This document shows, in pieces, positions 31,618-42,555 of a stretch of 50,724 nt of DNA (the stretch's first letter is position 1; every line of letters starts with the position of its first letter). A model generated the notes under the pieces. That model was not told where the DNA came from. It made no database searches and worked only from the letters and a program-made list of their open reading frames with translations. The DNA lies in assembly GCA_002104905.1 (NCBI GenBank), contig MCFE01000639.1, forward strand, positions 1 through 50,724, read 5' to 3'. Origin of the DNA: Basidiobolus meristosporus CBS 931.73 (lineage: Eukaryota; Basidiobolomycota; Basidiobolomycetes; Basidiobolales; Basidiobolaceae). Both the position numbers and the translations under genes were made by a program.

Positions 31618-32603
31618 CCCACTCAGCTAAATGTTCATACTGACTAGTCCCAATCTTGACCTAACATATTCAAACTTGTCTCTAGCAATGGTTTGGTAAA
31701 TATGTCTGCAATCATTTCATCTGAAGGACAGTAGACTAAGCTAACCAAGCTATTCTCTATAGCTTCACATATGAAATGATGTCTAGTATCTATGCACTTA
31801 GTTCTAGCATGAAAAGTTGGATCTCTACCTAATTCTATACATTCTTGATTATCTTGAAATTAAGTAATAGGCATTTTTTGACATAGGCCTAAATCTGTAA
31901 AAAGCTTTCTTAACCACATTGCTTCTTTTGTAGCCTCACAGGCTGCCATATACTCTGCCTCTGTGGTAGAAAGTGCTGTGGTTGGTTGCTTTCTAGAATT
32001 CCATGAAATTGCTCCTCAACAGTAAAGAAAGGTACATCCTGTGGTGGATCTTCTGTCATTCAAATTTTGTCCCCAATCAGCATCAGAGTATCCCACAAGG
32101 TCCTGCTCTGTATCCTTATAAGTGTATCTTAAGCAGATATCAGCAGCTCCTTCTAGGTATCTAAAAGTTCACTTAACTGCTGCAATATGATCCAATCCAT
32201 AGTTCTGATTATGTTGCCTGACAACTCCCACTGAATATGAGATATCTGGACATGTTCCAAGCATAATATACATCAAACTACCAAACATAGATTGATAAGG
32301 AAAGTCAGGGCTTTCAGATGGCTCCAAGCTCTCTTGATTTGGTTGAGTTTTGACCAAGTTAAGGTTTGTCTCCATTGGGGTAGCTGCCATTTTATAGTCT
32401 TCCATTTGGTACCTCTTTATTATATCTTGAATATACTTGGATTGGCTTAGGGTAATAGCCTGGGTACTTTTGTCTATGAAGAACTTAATCCCTAAGTAGT
32501 AACTGAGTTCTCCTAGATTGGACATCTTGAACCCCTTAGATAGGCTGGATTTAGTCTCTTCCAATGTTAATAGGCTATTGGTGGCTATAATAAGATCATC
32601 CAC
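31618..32603 (-). pseudogene. Copia pol: RT C-terminal half and RNase H
   Basis: LYVDDLIIATNSLLTLEETK is just at the start of the frame 32169-32603, with YVDD at about 32600. The frame holds MSNLGELSYYLGIKFF, SQSKYIQDIIKRYQMEDYK and MFGSLMYIMLGTCPDISYSV. Downstream (to 31618) RNase H blocks ([11 protein letters not shown]-type, then the IFTKPLARDK-type end) are readable across stops. Upstream a TGA and other stops separate it from the rest of RT. Confidence 0.82.
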
Positions 32604-32630
32604 ATATAGAGCTCATAGAGCTGGATTTGC

Positions 32631-33563
32631 TCAATCTGGCTTATAGTATATACTATAGTCAGTATTACTCCTTATGAAACTCAAAGATTCCAGATAAGAA
32701 TCTATCTTGCAACTCCAGGCTCTTGGTGATTGTTTAAGACCATATAGAGACTTTTTAAGCTTGCAGACCAAATGGGGGTTAGTTTGGTCAACAAACCCAT
32801 CAGGCAGGTCCATATACATGTCCTCATCAAGTTCTCCATTCAAAAATGCAGTTTTTACATCCATTTGATGTATAAAGAACTTATCTTTGGCTGCAATAGC
32901 CAATATTAATCTGATGGAATTAAACTTGGCTACCAGTGCAAAGGTCTCAGTATAGTCCACTCCATTTGTTTGAGAATATTCTTTGGTCACAAGTCTTGCT
33001 TTTTATCTTTCAATCAAGCCATCAGCCTTGTATTTTGTCTTAAAGACCAATCTGCATCCAGTTGATTTTTGGTTGATTAGTAATTTGACTAAGCTCCAGG
33101 TATGATTTTCCATCCAGGACTGATATTCATCAGTCATTGCAGATCTCAAAGACCTTGTCTGAGGGCTACTTAGGGTCTCTTTTACAGTCTGGGGCTCATC
33201 AATATGGACTGAATAGGCATAGGCTAAGTTTGTACCATCATTAATGTAGTAATTAGGGCTATTTCTTGCCTGATTGGATCTCCGGGCATTTGATACTGGA
33301 ATGATCACTTCTGGAATATTCCTGAGTCCTGATTCAGACCAAAGCACAGTTTTAGAGTCCTCTGCAGGGAAAAAATTCTCATTGTTTTGCTCTGATTCAG
33401 TCCTGACAATTGGTGGACCTGAGATCAGATTTTTGTCATCATTAGATGTCATTTTTTGAGAAAATCTTGAATCTTCATCAAACAACACATCCCTGGACTT
33501 GATTAGCTTCTTTGCTTTGGTATTGTAGAGTCTGTATGCCATACTCTCATTGCAGTAGCCCAA
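32631..33563 (-). pseudogene. Copia pol: integrase C-terminus and RT N-terminal half
   Basis: The frame 33003-33563 carries the integrase C-terminal region (MGYCNESMAYRLYN, KLIKSRDVLFDED) and the start of RT (MTDEYQSWMENHTWSLVKL, STGCRLVFKTKYKADG). A stop follows; the frame 32631-32990 continues with YSQTNGVDYTETFALVAK, AFLNGELDEDMYMDLPDGFV and CKLKKSLYGLKQSPRAW. These are the standard RT motifs of Ty1/copia in order. Confidence 0.85.
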
Positions 33564-33668
33564 GAATATGCATTTTACGCTTTTTGGCTCAAATTTTGAC
33601 TGATTTCTGGGCAGTTTCTTGGCATATGCTGTACACCCAAATATTTTTAGATGTTGTGCACTTGGTCT

Positions 33669-34206
33669 TTATCCATACCATGCTTGAAATGGAGTAGAAT
33701 CATGAGGTATTCTGTTAGAACTCCTACTCTTAAGGTATACAGCAGTGGCAATTGATTCCATCCTAAACTCATAGTATAATTTTTGATCATAGATCATAGA
33801 TCTTGCCATATAAATTATTGATTGGTTAGTATGTTCTGCTACTTGATTTTGCTGTGGGGAGTATGATACAGTAGTCTCTTGCTTTATCCCATGAATCTTG
33901 CAGAAGTGGATGAAGAGTTCTGAGGTATTTTCTCCACCATTGTCAGAGAGTATATTCTTGATTTTTTCACTAGTTTCTCTCTCCACCAGAGCTTCAAGCT
34001 CTCTGAGCTTAGACAGAGCTTCTTCCTTTCTCTCCATGAAGTAGACCCATGTGTATCTTGTATAATTATCAATGAAAGTGATCACCTACTTCATCCTGCC
34101 TAGGATAAATTTTGCATAGGTCCACACAGATCTGAGTGAACTGGATCTAATTTTTTCTTAGTTTTGATTAACCCAAAGCTCTTGAACAGTTGTCTGGCTT
34201 GTTTCC
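33669..34206 (-). pseudogene. Copia integrase core
   Basis: The frame 33669-34085 has FIDNYTRYTWVYFMERKEEA (first Asp), NILSDNGGENTSELF (second Asp) and YSPQQNQVAEHTNQSIIYMA (Glu), so all three catalytic acids are kept. Between it and the preceding block (34207) the region for the KTKKKLDPVHSDLCGPM segment is readable but broken by stops. Confidence 0.85.
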
Positions 34207-34670
34207 CTATATACAGGCTTCACAGTGCTCCAAATCAGCTGGGGAGTCAGTTTTTACTTCAGAAATTAGCTGATCTTGGATCATTTTGCGCAAATAATCA
34301 AAATTGATGTGCCCAAATCTCCTGTGCCAAAGCATTGGTGTTTCTTCATTTAAGTTACTTACATTGGCTTTCAAATATGATGGAATATTAGTCAACTTGT
34401 ATAGATTCTGATCTCTGATACCCGCAGCAATATGGGCACCATTTTGATCAGTGATCTTGCATCCAGAATTGTCAAAGCTGAAGCTGAGTCCTTCTGCAGT
34501 GGCCTTGCTTACAGATAGTAGGTTCTTGGCTATTTCTGGTACAGAGGGTACTTCTCTAATGGTCAGTGTATGGCTTCCTTCACTGCTTCTTGGATTTACT
34601 CAAATAGTTCCTTCTCCCACTGCATCAAGTGTTCTATTGTCACCCATGAAACCTTCTTAATTGGAGTTTC
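34207..34670 (-). pseudogene. Copia GAG-preintegrase and zinc-binding region
   Basis: The frame 34207-34395 includes MLWHRRFGHINFDYLRKMIQ and LEHCEACI, the HHCC zinc finger of copia integrases. Upstream, GDNRTLDAVGEGTI is followed by a TGA where related proteins have a basic residue, consistent with CGA-to-TGA decay. The block EVPSVPEIAKNLLSVSKATA is open. Confidence 0.8.
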
Positions 34671-35249
34671 TTAATATTGGGTAAAAATTTCTATTTGGTG
34701 TGTAAAGTGTTGAGATGCTCCAGAGTCAATATACCACATCTGAGAGTCCTTTTTTGTGGTCATATTTAGTGCAGATATGAATAGTTGATCTTCAGTTTTT
34801 GCAGTATTTCCATATTCAGGCTTCTTTTGCTGATTATCTCTCTTTTTGAGAAACTGGTCTGATGTGTGTCCTTTCCTTTTGCAGTAGTTACAAAACAGGT
34901 TGCTGTTGCCTTTGTAGGGTCTTGGGTACCCCCTTTGTTGGTTATCATTGCTTATTAAGGCATTTTCTTCTTCCTTCCTATTGGCACTTGATTTTCTTGA
35001 TTCTTCATCCAGGAGCCATCCATATACATAACTTAAGGTCAAATCTTCAGTTCTGGACTCTAGGGCTGATACAAGGCCCTGAAACTTGTCTGTCAGGCTA
35101 TTCAGAAGGGGAACTATCACATCCTCATCAGTAGTTGGTATGCCCACAGATTCCATTTCATCTACCAGCAGGGTAATTCTGTTAATTAGATTTTTCATTT
35201 CTTCTCCTGGCATCATCTTTGTATTAAAGAATTTTTGTCTCAGATACAT
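34671..35249 (-). pseudogene. Copia gag C-terminal part, zinc knuckle and protease
   Basis: The frame starts MYLRQKFFNTKMMPGEEMKN, with the UBN2-type gag block (DEDVIVPLLNSLTDKFQG), the knuckle CNYCKRKGHTSDQF (fourth ligand, normally Cys or His further on, is not clear), and the protease motif MWYIDSGASQHFTH with DSG intact. It overlaps the upstream gag frame by 10 bp in another frame; a single missing A in an A-run (about 35247) explains the shift. Confidence 0.82.
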
Positions 35250-35593
35250 TTCTTAGCAGCTGAACATGACAGGTAGGTGTCTCCTAATGCTTTCCAGGCA
35301 TTCTTTGCCGTTTTTTCTCTTGAGCATTGAATTAGCAATTTGTCCTTAACATTAAGACAAATGCAGTTAAAGGCACTTTGTTCTTTCTTCTGATACTTTA
35401 AGTCTTCCTCTCCCACATTCTTAGGAGGGCATTCTTTTCCCATGACAATATCCCAAAGGCCTCTTTCTTTTAGCAGCATCTTCATCCTCACCTTCCATAC
35501 CTGGTAGTTAGATCCATTCAACTTTTCAGCAGAGGGAAAAATTCCAGTAATAGCAGTAGTAGACCTTGCATAGAGTGACAGCTTAGGGCTCAT
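35240..35593 (-). pseudogene. Copia gag N-terminal part
   Basis: 117-aa frame starting MSPKLSLYARSTTAITGIFP. KLNGSNYQVWKVRMKMLLKE and LWDIVMGKECPPKN are the conserved N-terminal block of Ty1/copia gag proteins. The start codon lies 4 bp inside the LTR, within the presumed primer binding site. The frame ends by a one-base shift at 35240 and continues at 35249. Confidence 0.85.
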
Positions 35594-35597
35594 AGCC
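35585..35597 (-). other. Half-tRNA(iMet)-type primer binding site overlapping the gag start codon
   Basis: The plus strand AGGGCTCATAGCC matches the anticodon arm of yeast-type initiator tRNA (AGGGCTCATAACC) in 12 of 13 positions. Drosophila copia and yeast Ty5 are known to prime from such an internal, cleaved tRNA(iMet) site. The gag ATG (35591-35593) is the complement of the CAT anticodon, so primer site and start codon share bases. Confidence 0.65.
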
Positions 35598-35946
35598 TGT
35601 TGTAGAGTCTTGGAGATATTGGAAGTGATTGGAAGAACAAGTAGATTATGTAGTTTTTACTTAGTGATTTATTGAATGTAAATGTAGTAGTTATACTTTT
35701 ACATGATCTTGGCATAACAAACATGTAAAATAGGCTAAGGAAGGTCCCAAGTGCATGTGTGCAAAGTTTGGGGCTGTTTGGACAACTTTGAGAATTTTCA
35801 AGTTCTGGGTACCTGGTATTATTAGTGAAAATATTCCAAGTAAATCCCAACAAGGAATTTGGTCAGTATTCTTTAGGTTTTGAAGGTAATGATATAAGTG
35901 ACAAAGTTAGGTGAATATTTAGGTAGAATTACAAATTTTTACAACA
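35598..35946 (-). mobile_element. Copia element D, 5' LTR (349 bp)
   Basis: Starts TGTTGTAGAGTCTTGG and ends TTTTTACAACA. With the 3' LTR at 31266-31615 it bounds a 4,681-bp element in the standard copia order gag-PR-IN-RT-RH. Flanked right by gagac. The element is nearly full length but coding is broken at several places. Confidence 0.9.
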
Positions 35947-37662
35947 GAGACTGGTGTTTTTCCAGAGTGAGATTCTCCTTAACCAGGCTTTGATTTTCCT
36001 TGCTTGCCTAATAGTTATTTTCAATGCTGAGCTTGGTTTGCAAGGCTAGCTGACCTTATTAGTGTCTTCAGAATTCATAAAAACTATCTGGTTTATCCTT
36101 GCATTTTTTTCTTTCAGCTACATTCAGAGCAGACATCAAGACTTCTGCTTTAAATAATGTGCTCCAATATATACTACAATACCTGAGAGATCCTATTGAG
36201 ATCTCAAGGCTCTTCTGGGGTTTCTGGCTTGAGCACTTTGTATAAGAGGCTCCCTGGAGCATATCTACATTGCCAGATAGTCCAAATATAGCCTACATAG
36301 GCTTTTGCTCCATTTGCAAAGCACCCTATTATAGGATAGTAGTATTTTCCCATTTTTCTTCTTTTTCTCTCTCTGCTGATGACCAGGGAAAGTTCAGTTT
36401 GTAGGATGGTTCTGGACTTCCTTATAGATGTAACCATGGTGTATTTGAGCATAGAAGTCCTTGTGACATAACTGGTCCAGAATAGTTGACTATTTGAGAG
36501 TGATATAAGCAAAATTGGCATCCACTCACTTCAATCATGCACTTTGAATAGAGTTGATCAAATTTGATCAAATCAGCTGCACTTAAAAGCTAGTTTCATC
36601 AATACTTTGGTATTAGACTCCAATAAATCAGCTTTTAAGTTGCAGAGCTTGGAAGTAACTTGATCAATCACAATTCTTCTGATCTGATTCAGAGAATCAA
36701 ATGTCACCAGGTGTTTTCTCCCACTGTAATAAGTGACATATATATAACAAGTATAAAGCACTATGTTATCTTCTCAGTGTCTCTTAGTTGTATACTTGCC
36801 AACTGTTGCTTGGTTGTATACTCCAATCAGGCTTGCAATTATTTGATTCACTTGTTTTGGCTGGTGGTAGAATTTCCTTGAGTTGATTTTGCTAAGTTTG
36901 TATAATATATTCTCCCACTGTTTTGAGACTGAAACAGAGTGAAAGCATGTCTAACAGCTCCATATTTAGATTCTTGTACATTGGTTTCAGTATCAAAAAA
37001 CCTGATACAAATATAGCATTCTTCCAATGGATTGTGTAGCACATATCCATACTCCAGGTGGATATTTATTTATGATATATCAATAGGATCCTAACAATTG
37101 AGGGAGCTTGTTTCTGAGATCTTCTTCCATTAATAGGTAACTTAAAATGGTGGTTAACAGCTCCAGTATTTGCATTCTGAGCCTTATTTTGAGTAGCAAC
37201 AGAGTTGGTAAAATCCTCCTCCAGCAATCATTCAATAATGATCCATTTCTTTTCTTGCAATTCAGGATAACATCCTATCCAAAAGCTTGTCTAATAGTCA
37301 GTTAAGATCATATGAACACATATAGCAATACACCTCATTGTATATCTGGACCCACATTTGCTGGAATTACACAATATTCTTTATTAGTGGTAGAGCACCA
37401 ATGTACTCTATATCTAGATATACATTCATGCCAGCTTGATAGACTTACCTTTGTAACTAGCTTGCATAGTTACTGAATGAGTCTTTTGAAGGTAAGGCCT
37501 TCTTCTCCACAGCAATATTCTTGCAAACATAGTTCTTTTAGCAGCAGTAGTCATTGATGACTTTAGCAGTGCAAGAGTACAGAAAGTCTTTTGCCAGACT
37601 AGCAGAAAAGGATCCAAGGCAAAGTAGACACCAAGTGGACAGCAAGCTTGGGGCTTACAACC
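35947..37662 (-). mobile_element. Internal region of element E, 5' part
   Basis: About 1.7 kb. The frames here are short (36204-36521, 105 aa, with a KYYYPIIGCFANGAKAYVGY block; 36848-37042; 37426-37617) and none matches a pol domain I recognise. Next to the LTR, GGGGCTTACAACC (37650-37662) is a degraded form of the same half-tRNA site. With 30373-31265 the internal region totals only about 2.6 kb, too short for a copia gag-pol, so E was probably non-autonomous. Confidence 0.6.
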
Positions 37663-38010
37663 TGTTGCAGTATTATGAGCAATATTACAAGTGATGCGGA
37701 GAACTAGAGTATTTACATGTTATTCACCTGTAGATTTATTGATCAAAAGTATGGTATTTTTACTTTTGACAAAGTAGAGCACAGAAACGTGTGTAGTTTG
37801 CTAAGGAAGATCCCAGGAATATGTATGCAAGGTAAGGGGGCTTTTGGATAACTCTGAGAAAGATCATAATCTGGGTACCTGATAATTTGGTGCAAATATT
37901 CTAAGTAAATCCCAACAAGAAATTTGGTAAGGACTGAATGCTGGTCAAAGAATAAGATCTATGTGACTAAGTTAGCATGAATAGTTAGGTGACACTTAAT
38001 AATTACAACA
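37663..38010 (-). mobile_element. LTR family E, 5' LTR (348 bp)
   Basis: Starts TGTTGCAGTATTATGAGC and ends AATTACAACA. Partner of 30025-30372. Flanks tatac (30020-30024) and tatcc (38011-38015) give a probable 5-bp duplication with one mismatch. The pair brackets 7,986 bp including the nested copia. Confidence 0.82.
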
Positions 38011-39031
38011 TATCCTTGAGAGGTGTTTGAAATGCTTCTCCTTTGGACTTATACAACACCACACCAAACCAATTTGCTCAGATCTATAGCTCTAATTATG
38101 TTAGCTAACAACTCCAAGGCAATATGATATATCATGACAAGCTCCTAGCAAGATGAATATCAGACCACCAATCAATGTATTGCCAAGACAAGCCTTAAAT
38201 TTCTGATGGTACCAAGCTCTCATCATTTGGTAAAGTTCTAATCTAGTCAAGGTCTGTCTCTATTAGGGTAGCTGCCTGTTTACAGTCTTTTATTTGGTAC
38301 TTCTTAAGTCACCAGTGCAAAGAGTTCAGTGAAGTCTAGTCCTATTGTTTGAGGGTATCATTGTGCTACAGGTCTTACTTTGTTTCCTTCATTCATACCA
38401 GTGGACATGTATTTTGTCTTCTAAGAGTGATCTGCATCCATCTGACTTGTGTTTGATCAGTAATCTCATCAAGTCCCAAAACTGATTCTGCAGCAGTACC
38501 TCTTGTTCTTCAGTTATTGCAGCTATTCAACACTGCATCTGGGGACTATTTAGGGTTTCCTTGCAGTGTTGGGCTTTAGAGAATAGACTGAATAGCCCTA
38601 ATGAAGTGTGTACTCTAATTGATGTAGAAATTTTGGGCTATTGCTAATCAGGCTGGATCTGCTGCCTTACCATACTGAGACTGTCCCTTCTGGACTTCTT
38701 GTGAGCACTGATTCCAGCTGTACCACAGTTTTCAGGTCCTGTGGAGTGAAAAACAGTGCACTTCTTTGCACCAACTCAATCCTGACTGTTGGTAGTCCTG
38801 ATTGAGAACTTTTATCATCATTAGATATTGTTTTTGTACAGAGATATGAGTTCTTCCCAAAAAGAATATCCCTAGATTTGATTAATTTTGTTGCCATGGT
38901 ATTGTGGAGTCAGTTTGCCCTACTTTCACTGCACTAGCCCAAAACTATGATTTTCACTTTTTGGCTCATATTTTGACAGATTTCCAGGAAGTTATTTAAT
39001 AGTAGACTTTGCAATCTAATATTGCTGAGAG
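38011..39031 (-). pseudogene. Deleted copia copy: RT and integrase C-terminal remnants
   Basis: 38080-38310 parallels the RT C-terminal region (32205-32410). It then jumps to the RT start equivalent (about 38310 onwards) and the integrase C-terminal region at 38667-38897, with KLIKSRDILFGKNS, so a roughly 500-bp internal deletion is present. Many stops. It abuts a plus-strand LTR at 39032. Confidence 0.72.
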
Positions 39032-39405
39032 TGTTGTATATAATTTAGATTCATACCATGTATCAAGTGTAATATTTGCACCTTTATATTTGTCTAACTT
39101 GGTCACTTGGATCATTCCCTACAAGTCTCAGAAAATCTGGACCATATTACTTGTTGGGACTCACTGGGAATATTTTCACCAAAACATCAGTCATCTAGAA
39201 CATGAGATTTCTCAAAGTTGGCCAAACAGCCCCAAACTTTGCCCATATGCTCTTGTGACCTTCTTACATACATTCTGCATGCTTGTTTTGCCAATAGCAT
39301 ATAAAAGTACAGATACTACAATTATATTCAATAAGCCATTAAGTGAAAGCCACATAGTGTACTTGTTCACCTGTTCACTTTAATATCTCCAGTGCTCTTA
39401 CAACA
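39032..39405 (+). mobile_element. LTR family D, solo copy on the plus strand (374 bp)
   Basis: Starts TGTTGTATATAATTTAG and ends GCTCTTACAACA. It is longer than other D LTRs by a 5' insertion. Copia integrase-equivalent sequence lies on both sides. The adjoining 5 bp do not match (gagag, caatg), so decay or a rearrangement has hidden the duplication. Confidence 0.72.
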
Positions 39406-39945
39406 CAATGGGGTAGAACTGCAAAGTACTCAGCTACAACTCCTGTTTTTAAGATATGTAGAAGCAGCCACCAATTCCACCCCAAATCAAGGGAGCAAAG
39501 TAATCATGGATCATCAATTTCCATGCTAATTGTAGTATGTTGGCATAATCAGACACTCTATGTTGCAGTGTGGAGTATGGTGTGATAGTCTCTTGCTTTA
39601 TCCCATGAGTCTTGTAGTAGTGTGTGAAGAGTGTTAGGTATAGTCTGCAACATTGTCAGAGTGTACTTTTTAAATTTTTTTGCCAGTCTTGCACTTCACT
39701 CCAGCTTTCCACTCCCTGAACTTACATATAGATTCTTCATTTCTCTCCATAAAGTAGACCCAAGTGTATCTTGTATAATCATGAAAATTGCAATAAATAC
39801 CTCATAAAATATCTTCTTGATTTTCTCATCAGCTTCTCTCTCCACTATGGCTTTGAGCTTCCTGGGCTTTGACAGAGCTTCTTCCTTTCTTTCCATGAAG
39901 TAGACCCATGTGAACCTTGTAAAATCATCCAGCCTGGTGTATGTC
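39406..39945 (-). pseudogene. Deleted copia copy: integrase remnant, partly duplicated
   Basis: 39406-39660 parallels 33680-33950. The frame 39696-39962 has LDDFTRFTWVYFMERKEEAL (first catalytic Asp). Two copies of the FMERKE block occur on the minus strand (about 39745 and 39890), implying a local duplication of about 150 bp. Confidence 0.68.
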
Positions 39946-40720
39946 CTTTCCTTTTTTAGCAACTACAAATAAGGTTGCTGTTGTCTTTAGAGGGCCTGGG
40001 TACCTCCATTGGTTGTTATCATTGCTTTTAATGTGTCCTCTTTTTCCTTTTTGTTGGCACTTAATTTTCCAAACTCCTGATCTAGGAGCCTTTGACATAT
40101 GTGATTTAAGATCAGATCTTCAGTTCTGGACTCTAGAGCTAGTACAAGGCACAGAAACCTCTCCAGCAGGCTATTCACAAGGCTGGGGTACTGTTTTATC
40201 TTCATCCTTAGTGCTTATCAACACCAATTTCATCTTGTGAACTAACAGAGGAGTTCTGATGATCAGATTTTTTGATTTCTGCTCCTGTGAGTAGCACTGT
40301 GGTAAAGATTTTGGTTTAATATAGACTTTCTTGACAGCTGAGCATGGCTGGTAGGTGTCTCCTAACACCTTCCAGGTGCTCTTTGTTGCTTTTGCACTTG
40401 AGCATTTCATTGGCAATTTGTCTTCAACTTTGAGGTAAAAGAAGTTGAAGGCACTTGGATTTAACTTCTTGTACCGTAGGTCCTCTTCTCCAACTCCTCT
40501 GGAAGGGTATTCTTCTCCTACAATAATATCCCTAAGGCCTCTTTCCTGTGTCCTAGATACATCTTCTAATCAGCTGAGCATAGCTGCTAAGTGACTTCTA
40601 ATATTTTCCTGGCATTTTCTGTTGTTGTGGCTCTCAAGCATGGAGTTAGCAGCTTGTCTGTGACATCAAACTTACTGCAGCTCAAGGCATAAGCAAACAC
40701 ATATATTTTTTGGTACTCAA
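39946..40720 (-). pseudogene. Deleted copia copy: gag remnants joined to integrase
   Basis: 39946-40560 parallels the copia gag (ALESRTEDLILNHICQRLLD and the UBN2-type blocks). It is joined directly to integrase sequence, so protease and preintegrase regions are deleted. 40560-40720 repeats the gag block around the ENARKILEVT motif, so part of gag is duplicated. Confidence 0.65.
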
Positions 40721-40935
40721 TAGTACTAGTGAGTATCAAAGTGTTACTTATACCTGAACATGGTCCTGACAAAACAAACATGCAGAGTATGCCTAGACAG
40801 GTCTGAGAGTATGTGTGTAAGGCCTGAGGCTCCTAGAGCAACTTTGAGATTATTCATGTCCTGGGTCCCTGATATCTTGGAGAAATATGCTAGGCAAGTC
40901 CTGTTTAGGAACTTGGGCAGGGTTCTCAGCAAGAG
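40721..40935 (-). mobile_element. LTR family D fragment at the edge of the repeat block
   Basis: TATCAAAGTGTTACTTATAC, ACAAAACAAACATGCAGA and TTAGGAACTTGGGCAGGGTT follow the LTR D order with many changes. This is the last recognisable transposon sequence before the gene-bearing region. Confidence 0.65.
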
Positions 40936-42495
40936 GGGAGGGGAATCCACCTCAAGCATAAGGTAGGTCTTGGCACACCAAGGCATAGGAGTTCAAGGTA
41001 AAAGTAAGGGGTTTGGAGATCAATGCTGGGGACTGCCACTGCATCTGGGGGTTCCCCTGTCCATTTCACTGGATCCCTGGAGATACTAGCAACAAGGAGG
41101 TAAGCAAGCACAGGTCTAACAACCAGTTGTGAGCATCGCCACTCTGTAACCTGTTTCTCAGCCACAACTGACAGGCCTGTTGACAGCCAAGTAGAGATGT
41201 CTGAGTAGATGGGCCCCAAAGGAGGTGAGTCCCGAAGGAGCAACAACCAAACCCAAGACCGCGTTGAAGAAGAAGCTCCGCCAGGGATATGGCCCACCTA
41301 GACGGGGCAGGAATCTGAACATGAGAAGCCCAGGTAGGACGGTCGATTGCCGACCGGTTGGACCAAATACGGGGACTTGCTGATCCCACCCGTTTCCAAT
41401 CCTGTAAGGGGGGGCGCCATGGTGACCTGATGGGGATCCATCCAAGGGTACGATCAGCCTCGGTGAATCTGGCTTCATGACCGACCGACCAACTAACCAA
41501 CCAATCTTATCTAGATCGCCATCGGGTCAGATGCGTCACGAAGGGATAACCATCCATCCCACCAAGGGCCGCTCGGTACTCCAAGAATCTAACGGATCCA
41601 AGCGGCTCTTCTGTATCTTCGACTCGGATTAATCGGATGGCTTTCCCTGGTTTGGGACTCGAGCCTAATCGTCAGGCACCACACCCATCAATGGGCTATC
41701 AGATAGCACTCGATCTGACAGGTGACCGATCCTCAGCTAACCATTCAACTTGATCTCCTGGCCAATGGTCGTGAAACGGCAAGAATCATCGTCGGCATGT
41801 CCTATCGGTGGCTGCACCTACTTTCAATCCCCATCATTCCCCAACCTCCCCCCCCCAAATGGGAGCAAGAACCTTTCTCCCACTGCGTTTCCTGCGTCCT
41901 CCCAAGCATACCACAGTTCTGATCCACCTTGCGCCACCGTCTTCCTTGAGATGGTAGCGAGCGGAACTTCTATCCGGGAAACTTGAGTGGTTTGGGCGCC
42001 ACGGTCGAGGATTGGGGAGGCAACTCCCGACACGGGGAATCCCACATGGCCGGCCCACCTAGAAGGGGGGATCGCAGATCGAGGATTTCATTTACTGGAT
42101 CTACCCACCCAACCCGAGATAGTGGGCGAAGATGCTTTCCTGGTGTGAGCCCAGCTGTACCTGTCTGAGGGGGGCTGGAATCATCTCATCCCATTCCATT
42201 CCCCGGGGCAGCTAAGTGTCTCCCTGGCTCTACCGACCCCGGTTGACTGTTGGTTCATTCAGGTATGATCTCGCCCGTCTCCAGGACTCGCCTTCCCCCC
42301 CTCATGGTGTTGACAGTAAGAAGGTATGTTGTTTATACCGCCATCTCACGAAACCCATTCGAAGACAAGCGACTGCAGAGGGACATCAAATCTTCAAGGA
42401 AGATATGGATGGGGGGAAGAATCCCGGGCGGCCTGGCCTAGATGATCGAAGGAGTACCCTAGAGGTAACATCCAACGGAAACCCATCGCACGGGC

Positions 42496-42555
42496 TTCGG
42501 GCAGGGGGCGAGGGGGATGGGGGGAGGGGGGAGGATGGGGATAGGGATGGATGGT
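42496..42555 (+). repeat. G-run tract with quadruplex potential
   Basis: Contains the runs GGGGG, GGGGG, GGGGGG, GGGGGG and GGGG within 60 bp, satisfying the G3+N1-7 pattern. It lies in the region left of the DUF1963 gene. Confidence 0.6.

Noticed and set aside
1-40935. RIP (repeat-induced point mutation)
   Set aside because: Changes look centred on CpG, and copies still retain many CA/TG contexts and long open stretches. I cannot compute RIP indices, so RIP is not claimed.
41066-41500. Minus-strand 144-aa frame and its overlapping partners
   Set aside because: Three overlapping frames in GC-rich DNA, no domain, no splice support; treated as chance.
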